The notes under the pieces were generated by a model. It ran no database searches. It was not told the origin of the DNA and was given only the letters and a program-made list of their open reading frames with translations. From Pannonibacter indicus (GTDB lineage: Bacteria; Pseudomonadota; Alphaproteobacteria; Rhizobiales; Stappiaceae), in NCBI RefSeq assembly GCF_001418225.1, contig NZ_LIPT01000008.1, positions 124,001-188,000 on the forward strand: a DNA stretch of 64,000 bases. Reading direction: 5' to 3'. Within the stretch, counting starts at the first letter, position 1, and each line of letters begins with the position of its first letter. The position numbers and the translations under genes are program-made. Shown piece by piece: positions 16,824 through 25,846 of the stretch.

Positions 16824-18413
16824 TCAGGCACTATGCACAATCTCGCGGGTCTCGCGGAAACAGATGCCCGGATTCTTTTCCCCAACGTAATTGACTTCCC
16901 AGCCGCTTTTGAACAGGAAGACCGGCTTGTCGTCACGGTCGAGGGCGACGCTCATGCGGTTGGCCTCGATGAATTTCTGCAACTTGACCGGATCCTCGCA
17001 TTCGATCCAGCGCGCCGTCGTATAGGGGACGGTCTCGAAGCCGATTTCGGTGCTGTATTCGTTCTTCAGGCGGTCCACCACCACGTCAAGCTGCAGCATG
17101 CCGACGACACCGACGATCCAGCTGGAGCCAAGGTCCGGCTTGAAGATCTGCACCAATCCCTCTTCCGCCAGATCCGACAGGCCCTGCCGCATCTGCTTGA
17201 CGCGCATGGTGTCGGACAGGCGCACGCGGCGCAGCACTTCCGGCGCGAAGGCTGGCAGGCCGGTGACGTGGATTTCCTCGCCCTCCGTCAGCGTATCACC
17301 CACACGCAGCTGGCCGTGGTTCGGCACGCCGATCACGTCGCCGGGATAGGCCTCATCGGCAATTTCGCGCTCTTCGGCGAAGAACAGGACCGGCGCCGAA
17401 ACGGCAATGCTCTTGCCCGCGCGCACATGCTTCAGCCGCATGCCGCGCTTGAAAGTGCCCGAGCACAGGCGCACGAAGGCGATGCGGTCGCGGTGCTTGG
17501 GGTCCATGTTAGCCTGCACCTTGAAGACGAAACCCGTCACATCCGGCTCGTCCGGGCTGATTGTCCGCCCGCCCGTTGCTGCCTGCGAATGGGGTGCTGG
17601 CGCATATTCGGCAATGAAATCCAGCAGATCATTGATGCCGTAATCACGCAGGGCCGAGCCGAAGAACACCGGTGTCAGATGCCCCTCAAGGAAGCTCTCA
17701 CGGTCAAACGGTGTGTAGCCTTCCGCGCCCAGTTCCACATTTTCCCTCAGCTCGTCCATGATGCGGTCAAACACCCAGTCCGTCAGCACCGGATCTTCCA
17801 GACCGGAGACCTCCAGCGTGCGGGCATAGGGGCCGCCGCGTTCGCCGGACGATGTCTGGAACGTCTTGCGATGCCAGTCATAAATGCCGAAGAAATCCGA
17901 GCCCATGCCCACCGGCCAGGTCATCGGTGACACGTCCAGCGCCAGCGCCTCCTGCACCTCGTCGAGGATCTCCAGCGCGTGGCGGCCTTCACGGTCGATC
18001 TTGTTGACGAAGGTGATGATCGGAATGTCGCGCAGGCGGCAGACCTCGAACAACTTCCGCGTCTGGGTTTCGATGCCCTTCGCCGCGTCGATCACCATGA
18101 TGGCCGCATCCACCGCCGTCAGCGTGCGGTAGGTGTCTTCCGAGAAATCCTCGTGGCCCGGCGTGTCGAGAAGATTGTAGGTGATGCCGCCGCGCTCGAA
18201 GGTCATCACGGAGGAGGACACCGAGATGCCGCGCTCCTGCTCGATTTTCATCCAGTCCGACCGGGCGCGGCGCCGCTCGCCGCGGGCACGCACCTGACCG
18301 GCTGCCCGGATGGCGCCGCCCGAAAGCAGCAGCTTTTCCGTCAGCGTCGTCTTGCCGGCGTCCGGATGCGAGATGATCGCAAAGGTACGGCGGGTCAGAT
18401 AGGGGGCGGTCAT
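16824..18413 (-). CDS. prfC: Peptide chain release factor 3
   Basis: RF3 GTPase that recycles class I release factors from the ribosome. It has 529 residues, the standard length. GTPase motifs are G1 SHPDAGKTT (about 15-23), G2 region with RGISVSSSV, G3 DTPGHEDF and G4 NKIDREGRHALE. EF-Tu-like domain 2 and the RF3 C-terminal domain (ending near the FKSGWEVNYVGEKNPGICF segment) are intact. AAGGAG lies 7 bases before the ATG. Monocistronic; the next gene upstream is divergent. Confidence 0.96.
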   Translation of the reverse strand: MTAPYLTRRTFAIISHPDAGKTTLTEKLLLSGGAIRAAGQVRARGERRRARSDWMKIEQERGISVSSSVMTFERGGITYNLLDTPGHEDFSEDTYRTLTAVDAAIMVIDAAKGIETQTRKLFEVCRLRDIPIITFVNKIDREGRHALEILDEVQEALALDVSPMTWPVGMGSDFFGIYDWHRKTFQTSSGERGGPYARTLEVSGLEDPVLTDWVFDRIMDELRENVELGAEGYTPFDRESFLEGHLTPVFFGSALRDYGINDLLDFIAEYAPAPHSQAATGGRTISPDEPDVTGFVFKVQANMDPKHRDRIAFVRLCSGTFKRGMRLKHVRAGKSIAVSAPVLFFAEEREIADEAYPGDVIGVPNHGQLRVGDTLTEGEEIHVTGLPAFAPEVLRRVRLSDTMRVKQMRQGLSDLAEEGLVQIFKPDLGSSWIVGVVGMLQLDVVVDRLKNEYSTEIGFETVPYTTARWIECEDPVKLQKFIEANRMSVALDRDDKPVFLFKSGWEVNYVGEKNPGICFRETREIVHSA

Positions 18414-18666
18414 GGTCAGCTCCTTGGCGAGAGGCGGGGCACAGGCGAAGCGTGGGCGGGCAAGGCAGCGCGGGCGCGCCAGGCCGCAGGCTTCAGCCGG
18501 CAGGGTCTGTCATTGGCGCAAGGTCATAGAGCCAGCAGCGCCAGAATGCCAGCACAGAATAAGGCTTTCCCGCCGCTTCCCGGCCCCGAGCCGTCACGCA
18601 GCGCCTCTGGCCAGCGCAAGCGCCTGCGGCTAAGGATGATATGGGCAGTTTCAACAGGAGACCCAT

Positions 18667-19224
18667 TTGTCCGCACGTGCTTCCTTCATCACCGGCCTCG
18701 TTCTTCTGGCCGCCACCGCCGCAATCCTGCTCTCCATGGGCCGCATTCCCATCTGCGAATGCGGCTACGTCAAGTTCTGGACCCCGGCGAGCGATGTCTC
18801 CGGCTCCTCCCAGCATATTGCCGACTGGTACACCCCTTCGCACATCATCCACGGCTTCCTGTTCTTTGGGCTGGCCTGGCTCGTGATGCGCGCCCGTCCG
18901 CTGGGCGAAAAGGCGCTGCTCGCCATCGTCATCGAAGCGGCCTGGGAGATCGTCGAGAACAGCCCCTGGGTCATCGACCGTTACCGCGAGGCCACCATCG
19001 CCGTGGGCTACACCGGCGACAGCGTGCTGAATTCGATCGCCGATATCCTCTGGATGCTCGCCGGCTTCTGGTTCGCTGCCCGCATGCCTGTCTGGGTCAC
19101 GGTTGCCGCCGCCATCGCCTTCGAGCTGATCGCCCTCTGGGTCATCCGCGACAACCTGATCCTCAACGTGATCATGCTGCTCTACCCGCTGGAGGCCATC
19201 AAGGTCTGGCAGGGAGGGGCTTGA
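18667..19224 (+). CDS. UPF0314 / DUF2585 membrane protein
   Basis: A 185-residue inner-membrane protein of the DUF2585 family, found mainly in Alphaproteobacteria; function unknown. Predicted helices lie at about 6-24, 58-75, 80-100, 130-148 and 150-170. Conserved-looking features are the Cys pair in [11 protein letters not shown] (about 27-37), the HIIHGF motif and the [16 protein letters not shown] segment. It starts with TTG at 18667, supported by AGGAG six bases upstream; no ATG is available nearby. It sits alone between divergent prfC and a convergent LysR gene. Confidence 0.85.
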   Translation: MSARASFITGLVLLAATAAILLSMGRIPICECGYVKFWTPASDVSGSSQHIADWYTPSHIIHGFLFFGLAWLVMRARPLGEKALLAIVIEAAWEIVENSPWVIDRYREATIAVGYTGDSVLNSIADILWMLAGFWFAARMPVWVTVAAAIAFELIALWVIRDNLILNVIMLLYPLEAIKVWQGGA

Positions 19225-19233
19225 AGGGGCAAG

Positions 19234-20136
19234 TCAGCGCAGCTCTGGCTGGGCTGACAGTGCCTTTGCCAGGACGTCGAACACGAGCCGGATGCGCGGG
19301 CTGGTGTGGAGCTCCCGGTGCGTGACCAGCCAGACCGGAAAGCTAACGCTGATTTCCCCGGGCAGCACCACCTCGACCTCTGGAGCGAAGCGGATGAAGT
19401 CAACGGCCATGAAGCCGTAACCGAACCCATGCCGCACCGCTTCCCAGGCGGCCGTGCCACTGGCCGAACTGAAACGAAGGTCCCGTTCAGCCGCCTGGAT
19501 GCCAAACATCTTCAGATATCTGATCATTTCAGCCTTGTTGCCGAAAGCGACGAAGGGCTGGCCGGTCAGATCAGCGGCCGTTTCGGGACGTCCGGCCTGA
19601 TCAAGAAAGCTGCGTGCGGCATACAGATGGGCATCCGTGTGCCGTAACAGGCGCCCGATCAGCTCTCCCCCCTCCGGCCGGACATGACGAACGGCGATAT
19701 CTGCCTCACGCCGCTTCAGGTCGCTGATTTCGTTGGAGCAGATCAGCTCGATTTCCAGGCCGGGCGCAATGGCATGCAGATGGCGCAGGACCGGTGGCAG
19801 CAAATAATGCGCAAACATGTCAGAAGCCGAAATGCTGACCGGCCCGGCCACCGCCTGCGCCTGACCTGAGGCCACGAGACTGAGCCGCAGGCCCGCTTCG
19901 GCCATCGACCGGGCCGCTTCCACGACCTGCCTGCCCGTTTCCGTCAGGACTAGCGTGCGCCCCGTCCGCTCCACCAGAACAAGGCCAAGCTCCTGCTCCA
20001 AGGTGGCAATCTGACGGCCGACAGTCGGCTGTGTGAGTCCGAGCGCCTTGCCCGCAGCCGAAAGGGAGCCGAGATCCGCCACCGCGGCCAGCGCACGGGC
20101 ATGGTTCCAGTCAAAGGCGAGCTTTGGCCAATTCAT
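19234..20136 (-). CDS. LysR-family transcriptional regulator
   Basis: About 300 residues with the N-terminal winged helix-turn-helix (about 10-65; GSLSAAGKALGLTQPTVGRQIATLE) and a C-terminal substrate-binding domain. The sequence fits the group whose targets are often a neighbouring divergent gene. Start is uncertain: ATG 20136 (MNWPKLAFDW) or ATG 20148. Neither has a good ribosome site, and both overlap a palindrome ATGCA-AAAA-TGCAT that could be an autoregulatory LysR box. The divergent methyltransferase gene starts 93 bases away and is the obvious candidate target. Confidence 0.88.
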   Translation of the reverse strand: MNWPKLAFDWNHARALAAVADLGSLSAAGKALGLTQPTVGRQIATLEQELGLVLVERTGRTLVLTETGRQVVEAARSMAEAGLRLSLVASGQAQAVAGPVSISASDMFAHYLLPPVLRHLHAIAPGLEIELICSNEISDLKRREADIAVRHVRPEGGELIGRLLRHTDAHLYAARSFLDQAGRPETAADLTGQPFVAFGNKAEMIRYLKMFGIQAAERDLRFSSASGTAAWEAVRHGFGYGFMAVDFIRFAPEVEVVLPGEISVSFPVWLVTHRELHTSPRIRLVFDVLAKALSAQPELR

Positions 20137-20229
20137 GCATTTTTGCATATCATGATTACATGAATCCGCAATTCCAAATTTTTCCGCATGGGTCTACCAA
20201 GGAGTCCGGCAAAGACGCAGGGACAACAG

Positions 20230-20862
20230 ATGAACCGTGACGCGGAGTTCTGGGATAGGGCGGCTGAGAAATATGCGCGCTCCCCCATCAAGGATATAAA
20301 ATCCTACGAATACACTCTCGAAAGAACGCGCAGTTTCCTGCCGCCTCATGCCGGTGTTCTGGAAGCTGGCTGCGGCACCGGAACGACTGCCTTGCGCCTT
20401 GCCGGATCAACGGCTCACATTCTAGGCACGGATATCTCCGCCGCAATGATCGAGATCGCAAGACGAAAGCTTCTGGAGCCAGATGCGCCGGTCAACGTCA
20501 CATTCGAGGTTGCCGCACTCGATGATGAAAGCTTGCCGGAGGGGCCCTTCGATGCGGTCATGGCCTTCAACATCCTGCACCTGTCGCGCAATCTCGATGC
20601 AGCTCTGGCAGCGCTTGCCCGGCGGGTCCGCCCTGGCGGGCTGTTCATCTCCAAGACCGTCTGTCTGTCCGATTCACCCTACCGTCTGCTCCGGCCCGTG
20701 CTGGGCTTGATGAAGCTCGCGGGCAAGGCCCCGCATGTGCTTTTTCTGTCCCGGAAGCTCCTTGACGACCGGGTCACGGCACATGGATTTGAAATCCTGG
20801 AAACAGGTGATTTTCCGGCCAGTCCGCCCTGCCACTTCATCGTGGCGCGCCGCATGGCATGA
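20230..20862 (+). CDS. Class I SAM-dependent methyltransferase
   Basis: A 210-residue methyltransferase-11/25 type enzyme. Motif I is VLEAGCGTGTTAL (about 40-52), motif II acid is in LGTDISAAMI, and motif IV region is FDAVMAFNILHL. There is no extra domain that would reveal the substrate; small molecules such as quinones or xenobiotics are typical for this group. ATG 20230 is chosen because AGGG lies 8-11 bases upstream and MNRDAEFWDRAAEKYA matches family N-termini; the frame opens at 20188. It is divergent from the LysR gene, which probably regulates it. Confidence 0.82.
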   Translation: MNRDAEFWDRAAEKYARSPIKDIKSYEYTLERTRSFLPPHAGVLEAGCGTGTTALRLAGSTAHILGTDISAAMIEIARRKLLEPDAPVNVTFEVAALDDESLPEGPFDAVMAFNILHLSRNLDAALAALARRVRPGGLFISKTVCLSDSPYRLLRPVLGLMKLAGKAPHVLFLSRKLLDDRVTAHGFEILETGDFPASPPCHFIVARRMA

Positions 20863-20905
20863 GGCGTCTGCCATCCCGGTCAAAGGGCATCCAATCTGCG
20901 GAGCG

Positions 20906-20926
20906 GCCCGGCTGTTCCAGCCGGGC
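20906..20926. terminator. Hairpin in convergent intergenic region
   Basis: GCCCGGCT (20906-20913) and AGCCGGGC (20919-20926) form a perfect 8-bp stem with a 5-base loop between two convergent genes. No T-run follows, so a role in termination is plausible but not certain. Confidence 0.45.
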
Positions 20927-20949
20927 GCCGCGTTGCAATCGGGAAACGG

Positions 20950-21654
20950 TCAGGACGCCTTGCGGAACCAGTCGTACCAGCGGCGCTGCTGACGGGCCTC
21001 GACGCGCTCCAGCACTTCCGCAGCGAACTGGGCCGCATTGTCCCGCGCCTTATCGAGGTTGGTCACAAGCTTGGGATCAAGCGATGCGAGGCTGCCGCCA
21101 AATTCAAACATGTCCCGGTACGCTGCCCGCTCGACAATCGCGGTCATCAGCACGTCAATCCCGCTGACGGCGAGATGATCCTGCACCGCCTTGAGCGCGC
21201 GCGTCGTCACGGCGGCATTGGTGCGTGTCAGCACGACGCAATGGCGGATTTCGTGACGGACGATTTCTTCCAGCTTGTTGATGAGACGCAGGATCTTCGC
21301 CCCGCCCCTTGCGTCCATGGACGAGCCCTGGATCGGCACAACCACCAGATCAGACACGGAAAGGGCGTTGGCGACGAGCAGATTCTCCGTCCCCTCCAGA
21401 TCAACGATCACGTAGTCGCTGACGGCAGATGCCTCGATGATCTGTTCCGTGATGGTGGCAGGCGTCAGCTGGCTCTGAACTGAAATATTCGCCGGACGGC
21501 CCGGCAGGTCCGACCAGGTGGAAATCCAGCGCTGCGGATCCGCGTCAAAAATGGTGACGGTTTTCCCCCTTTCGGCAATTTCCGTTGCCAGCAGCAATGC
21601 CGCTGTCGTCTTGCCGGCCCCGCCTTTGGCATTTGCGAAGGAAATAACGGGCAT
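20950..21654 (-). CDS. ParA-family ATPase without a ParB partner
   Basis: A 234-residue deviant-Walker ATPase. The P-loop is AKGGAGKTTAAL (about 8-19) with the signature first Lys, followed by FDADPQ and the Walker B-like YVIVDLEGT. Related orphan ParA proteins include plasmid ParA, VirC1 and cellular positioning ATPases. No parB, parS array or plasmid genes accompany it. AGGAG precedes the ATG by 8 bases. A 410-base AT-richer upstream region separates it from the next gene. The role could be positioning of a protein cluster or a relic of a mobile element; the sequence does not decide. Confidence 0.85.
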   Translation of the reverse strand: MPVISFANAKGGAGKTTAALLLATEIAERGKTVTIFDADPQRWISTWSDLPGRPANISVQSQLTPATITEQIIEASAVSDYVIVDLEGTENLLVANALSVSDLVVVPIQGSSMDARGGAKILRLINKLEEIVRHEIRHCVVLTRTNAAVTTRALKAVQDHLAVSGIDVLMTAIVERAAYRDMFEFGGSLASLDPKLVTNLDKARDNAAQFAAEVLERVEARQQRRWYDWFRKAS

Positions 21655-22064
21655 CTGGTCTCTCCTGGATCTGCGGCAGGTGGCGCTTTGCTGACTGCCT
21701 CTCCCGGGAGTGATTACAATACTCCATGGTTAACAAATTCATAACCGGCCTGCAAAATGCAATTTCCTGTCATTAATACCTACTTAACGCACCAGAACGG
21801 ACAGTTATCACGCGCAAACACCATTGACACATGAAACGGGAACTGCGGCAAAAGACGAGAATCAATCACCCCATCTGGAACACACAAAACAAATTCGCGA
21901 GTATTCCTTTGCGAGGGGACTGTGTGTTCAAAACTGCCATTAATCGTTTGTCAGGCCCCGCCCCCGCCATTATCTCTTGGAACCATAAGCTGCATGTCCG
22001 GCCCCTCTGCGCAATTTCGTGAGGCGGGTGGCGGATACAGCGCCGTTTTCAACCGGATGCCGCA
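21655..22064. other. Intergenic region upstream of parA-like gene
   Basis: 410 bases between two divergent genes, noticeably more AT-rich than the surroundings (for example 21720-21800). Only short frames occur, such as one of 63 codons at 21831-22022 with no family resemblance. It presumably holds both promoters. No convincing palindromic parS-like array was seen. Confidence 0.5.
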
Positions 22065-22970
22065 ATGACCGCAAGACCTTCCCGCTTCCTTGCCGGACTG
22101 AGTGCCCTTCTTGTGGCTACAAGCCTTTCCCTTGCCCCTGCGGCCGCCCGGTCCCTTGCCCCCTACAAGGATGACCTTTTCGCCTATCCGGGTCTGCTCA
22201 ACAGCTACCATGATGGTGATTTTGAGGTGGTCGCCTATGACAAGGCCCGCGACATTCACCAGCGCGACAAGGAGCCGGAGCGCGAGGTCTGGGGCAACTA
22301 TGTTTCCTACCATCCGCGTGGAAGCCAGGAAGACATGGAGCTGAAGGCCAATGGCAGGACCGTGAAATACATGGCGGCCGGCAAGACGAAGGGTGGCGCG
22401 GCCTATGTGGTGATCTACGTTCACGGTCAGGGCGGCAACCGCTTTCAGGGCATGAATGACGTCACCTTCGGCGGCAACTTCAACCGCATCAAGAACCTGA
22501 TGTCGCGCAACGGCGGCGTCTACATCACGCCCGATTTCACGGACTTCGGCGCTGAAGGCACGAAGGATGTGGAAGCCATCATTGATGCCTATGCCGCCAA
22601 CTCGCCGGGCGCAAAGATCTTCGTGGCCTGCGGCTCCATGGGCGGCATCCTGTGCTGGAACTTTGCAAAATCCCCGGCCACCGCGCGCAAGCTCTCAGGC
22701 CTGCTGTTCTTCGGCTCGCCCAGGGACGAGGGTATTTTCGCCAGCCGCACCCTGAAGGATCCGGCCCTGCACGTGCCCATCTACATGGGCCACGGCAGCT
22801 GGGACAAGGTCTACAACTGGGAAGAACAGGTGCAGTTCTTTGAGCAGCTCCGCGCGAAGGCCCCCGGATACCCGGTCCGCTTCACCCTGTTCGAGACCGG
22901 CACTCACGGCACCCCGATCCGCATGACCGACTGGCGCCTCATCCTCAACTGGATGATTTCAAAGAGCTGA
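22065..22970 (+). CDS. Exported alpha/beta hydrolase
   Basis: A 301-residue protein with a Sec signal peptide (about 1-29) and an alpha/beta hydrolase fold. The apparent triad is Ser191 in ACGSMGG, Asp246 in GHGSWDKVY and His280 in GTHGTP, with an oxyanion segment HGQGGNRFQG at 120-129. The nucleophile elbow reads C-G-S-M-G, so the first Gly of the usual GxSxG is Cys. The substrate is unknown; secreted esterase, lipase or peptidase are possible. A strong terminator follows directly. Confidence 0.8.
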   Translation: MTARPSRFLAGLSALLVATSLSLAPAAARSLAPYKDDLFAYPGLLNSYHDGDFEVVAYDKARDIHQRDKEPEREVWGNYVSYHPRGSQEDMELKANGRTVKYMAAGKTKGGAAYVVIYVHGQGGNRFQGMNDVTFGGNFNRIKNLMSRNGGVYITPDFTDFGAEGTKDVEAIIDAYAANSPGAKIFVACGSMGGILCWNFAKSPATARKLSGLLFFGSPRDEGIFASRTLKDPALHVPIYMGHGSWDKVYNWEEQVQFFEQLRAKAPGYPVRFTLFETGTHGTPIRMTDWRLILNWMISKS

Positions 22971-22976
22971 TCAAAA

Positions 22977-23001
22977 GGGCGGCCCCCGGCCGCCCTTTTT
23001 T
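22977..23001 (+). terminator. Intrinsic terminator after the hydrolase
   Basis: GGGCGGCC (22977-22984), a 3-base loop and GGCCGCCC (22988-22995) are followed by six Ts (22996-23001). Four As precede the stem, so it may also work on the minus strand for the converging ABC operon. Confidence 0.9.
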
Positions 23002-23008
23002 CTGTTTC

Positions 23009-24070
23009 TCAGCCCTGCAGCACGATCAGGTCGCGCGGGGCGAAGCCGATTTCGACTGTGGAGCCTGCAGACGGGGGCGGTGCATCGCTGCGGTTGAAGG
23101 TGTCGAGCGACACTTTCGTGCCCGCCACATCCAGCTTCAGGCGGATGATGGCTCCCATGAAGTGCACATCCTCGACCTCGGCGGGCAGAAGAACGTCATC
23201 GTCATTGCCCCGCCCCAGATGCAGCGCCTCCGGCCGCAGCGCCACGGAAAGCGCCTCATCCTTGCGTGCAGCAAGGCCGCCCTCCGTCAGCGTGATCTGA
23301 CGCCCGGCAAGGCTGACGATACCCTTCTCCCCATCCACGGCTTTTGCCTCGAACGTGTTGAGCGTGCCGACGAAATTGGCGACGAACTGCGTCCTGGGAC
23401 GGCTGTAGATCTCGAAGGGATTGCCCACCTGCTCGGCCACACCGCCATACATGACGACGATACGGTCGGACATGGACAGCGCCTCTTCCTGGTCGTGGGT
23501 CACGAAGATGGTCGTGATGCCCAGTTCCTTCTGGATCTCGCGGATCTCGTTGCGCAGGCTGACGCGGATCTTGGCATCAAGCGCCGACAGCGGCTCGTCC
23601 AGCAGCAGCACATTGGGGCGCGGCGCCAGGGCACGGGCCAGGGCCACGCGCTGCTGCTGGCCGCCCGACAGCTGGAACGGGTAACGCCCGCCCAGATCCG
23701 GCAGGCCGATCAGCTTCAGCATCTCCGCTACACGGGCATCAGTTTCGGCCTTGGACACGCGCTTGATCTTGAGGCCAAAGGCAACGTTCTGAGCCACCGT
23801 CATGTTGGGGAACAGGGCATAGGCCTGAAACACCATGCCGATGTTGCGGGCGTTCGGCTTGGCGCAGGTGACGTTCTGCCCGCCGATCTCGATGACGCCG
23901 GTGGTCGGCGTCTCAAAGCCGGCGACCATGCGCAGCACCGTCGTCTTGCCGCAGCCCGAAGGCCCCAGCAGCGAGATGAATTCCCCCGCGCCTACGGACA
24001 GGGAGAAATCCTTCACGACGGTGTTGAGCCCGAAGGACTTCTGCAGGTTCTTGAGTTCGAGAAAAGCCAT
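23009..24070 (-). CDS. ABC importer ATPase (PotA/FbpC-like)
   Basis: ATP-binding subunit of 353 residues. Walker A is GPSGCGKTT, signature LSGGQQQR, Walker B LLLDEPLSALD and the H-loop VTHD. A C-terminal TOBE domain (about 270-353) is typical of polyamine, iron(III) or 2-aminoethylphosphonate importers. The start at 24070 (MAFLELKNLQ) shares its A with the stop of the upstream permease (TGATG), indicating coupling; the longer frame to 24136 lies inside the permease. Last gene of a binding protein - permease - permease - ATPase operon, ending at a shared terminator. Confidence 0.92.
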   Translation of the reverse strand: MAFLELKNLQKSFGLNTVVKDFSLSVGAGEFISLLGPSGCGKTTVLRMVAGFETPTTGVIEIGGQNVTCAKPNARNIGMVFQAYALFPNMTVAQNVAFGLKIKRVSKAETDARVAEMLKLIGLPDLGGRYPFQLSGGQQQRVALARALAPRPNVLLLDEPLSALDAKIRVSLRNEIREIQKELGITTIFVTHDQEEALSMSDRIVVMYGGVAEQVGNPFEIYSRPRTQFVANFVGTLNTFEAKAVDGEKGIVSLAGRQITLTEGGLAARKDEALSVALRPEALHLGRGNDDDVLLPAEVEDVHFMGAIIRLKLDVAGTKVSLDTFNRSDAPPPSAGSTVEIGFAPRDLIVLQG

Positions 24071-24861
24071 CAGCGTCGAGCCTGTAGATGTTTGGAGAAG
24101 CGGGCGGCCAGCTGGATCAGCGCCATGCAGCCCCATGTGATGGCAAAGGCGATCACCGCCAGCGCCGCCGGCTCATAGGCACGGTTGACGCCAAGGCTTG
24201 CCATGAAGGGTCCGAAGGCCGGACGGTTCAGAAGCGCTGCCATGGTGAATTCGCCAATGACGATGGCGAAGGTCAGGAAAGCCCCCGAAAGCACCGAGAT
24301 CAGCACGTTGGGCAGGATCACCCGGAACAGGATCGTCGTCCATCCGGCGCCAAGGCTCATGGCTGCTTCCGTCAGCGTGGCCACGTCGATGGTTCTGAGC
24401 CCCGTATCCACCGCGCGGTACATATAGGGCAGCGCCAGCATCACATAGCCGCACATGAGCAGGATGTTGGTGCCCCAGATGCTGCCCGTCAGCGGCAGGA
24501 AGGACGAGGTGTTGTAGAGCCGGATATAGCCGAAGACCACGATGATGGCCGGGATCACCAGCGGCAGCAGGGTGATGAACTCCACCCACGGCCGGGCGGC
24601 GGGCAGTTTCAGCCGCACCCAGAAGGCCGTCGGCACCACCAGCAGGACCCCGGCAACGATCGTCGCCAGCGCCATGGACACAGAGTAGATGAAGGTGTCC
24701 TGAAAGCGGCTGTCGGCCAGAACCGCCACATAGGCATCGAAGGAATAGGCATCGCGCCGCATCCGCAGGCTGAATTCCGTCATGCCGATCAGCGGCAGGG
24801 CGAAGAAGATGCAGCCGAGGATGAGCGTGCCCCAGGCAAGAAGACGGTTCACTTGAGCCAC
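24070..24861 (-). CDS. ABC importer permease (PotC/AfuB-like)
   Basis: A 263-residue membrane subunit with about six transmembrane helices. The cytoplasmic EAA loop reads EAAMSLGAGWTTILFRVILPN. It starts with GTG (24861), overlapping the upstream permease by 13 bases, and its stop overlaps the ATPase start by one base. Separate permeases of about 260 and 290 residues fit the PotBC-type arrangement. Confidence 0.9.
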   Translation of the reverse strand: MAQVNRLLAWGTLILGCIFFALPLIGMTEFSLRMRRDAYSFDAYVAVLADSRFQDTFIYSVSMALATIVAGVLLVVPTAFWVRLKLPAARPWVEFITLLPLVIPAIIVVFGYIRLYNTSSFLPLTGSIWGTNILLMCGYVMLALPYMYRAVDTGLRTIDVATLTEAAMSLGAGWTTILFRVILPNVLISVLSGAFLTFAIVIGEFTMAALLNRPAFGPFMASLGVNRAYEPAALAVIAFAITWGCMALIQLAARFSKHLQARR

Positions 24862-25721
24862 CTTTCACTGCGCACCCGCAGCCAGATGTAGATCCCGTTG
24901 GCAACGCCGGTGATGACGATCATGCCGAAGGCCAGCGCATAGCCCAGATGCGGATTGCCGAGAACGTCACCGCGGATCTGCGCAAACAGCTTGATCGGCA
25001 CGATGTTGAACTGCGGCCCGGCCAGCGCGAAGGCCGTTGCAATGGCGCCGAAGGAATTGGCGAAGAGCAGCGCAAAAGTGCCGAGGAAGGACGGGAACAG
25101 GATCGGAATGGCCACCAAGCGCCAGTATTGCACGGAGGTCGCGCCCAGGATCGACGCCGCTTCCTTCCACTCGCGCTTCAGGCCATCCAGCGCAGGCGCG
25201 ATCATCAGGATCATCAGCGGGATCTGGAAAAACAGATAGACGACCACCAGCCCCCAGAAGGACAGGAGGTTGAAGCCCATCGCCCGCAGATTGATGCCGA
25301 ATTCGTTGCGCAGCCAAATGGTGACAAGACCAACCGGGCCGAGTGTGGCGAGAAAGGCAAAGGCCAGCGGCACGCCTGCGAAATTCGAGGCCACGCCGGA
25401 AAAGGTCATCAGCGCCGACCGCACCCGTGCCGGCAAACCGCCGAGGATGACCGCCGATGCCATGCCAAAGCCGATCAGGCATCCCAGAAGTGACGTCACC
25501 AGACTGAGCTGGATCGACACCCAGTAGGAGGACTTGATCGAGTCCGTGTTCAGGCCGCGGATGTTTTCAAGAGTGAAGCTGCCATCGGCCGTCTGGAACG
25601 CGCCCAGCACGATCTGCAGGGCAGGCAGGATCAGGAAAAGAAACGCAAAAAGCGTGAAAGGAGCAAGGCCGAGCCAATTGAGGTTCAATCGGAACGCGCT
25701 TGCCCTTGCCGGTTTCGTCAT
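24849..25721 (-). CDS. ABC importer permease (PotB-like)
   Basis: A 290-residue inner-membrane subunit with about six helices, the first after a short basic N-terminus. The EAA loop reads EAASILGATSVQYWRLVAIPIL. It pairs with the downstream permease, which it overlaps by 13 bases. It lies 125 bases after the binding-protein gene, with a stable hairpin in between that probably lowers expression of the membrane subunits relative to the binding protein. Confidence 0.9.
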   Translation of the reverse strand: MTKPARASAFRLNLNWLGLAPFTLFAFLFLILPALQIVLGAFQTADGSFTLENIRGLNTDSIKSSYWVSIQLSLVTSLLGCLIGFGMASAVILGGLPARVRSALMTFSGVASNFAGVPLAFAFLATLGPVGLVTIWLRNEFGINLRAMGFNLLSFWGLVVVYLFFQIPLMILMIAPALDGLKREWKEAASILGATSVQYWRLVAIPILFPSFLGTFALLFANSFGAIATAFALAGPQFNIVPIKLFAQIRGDVLGNPHLGYALAFGMIVITGVANGIYIWLRVRSERWLK

Positions 25722-25795
25722 AAGGCTGAGCCCCCAAGGCGCCTTGTGAAACGCATGCCAGCCACGCGCAGGCAGCTGACTCGGAATGCAGAGAA

Positions 25796-25823
25796 CCGGT
25801 CCCGGCCAAAGGGCCGGAACCGG
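25796..25823 (-). repeat. Intercistronic hairpin between binding-protein and permease genes
   Basis: CCGG-tc-CCGGCC (25796-25807) and GGCCGG-aa-CCGG (25812-25823) form a two-part stem with an AAAG loop. No T-run follows. Such hairpins commonly stabilise the binding-protein mRNA segment. Confidence 0.6.
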
Positions 25824-25846
25824 ACAGTCTCATGCGTCAGACGTTC

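Noticed and set aside
21831-22022. A 63-codon plus-strand frame upstream of the secreted hydrolase
   Set aside because: No ribosome site, no family resemblance, and it overlaps the expected promoter region.
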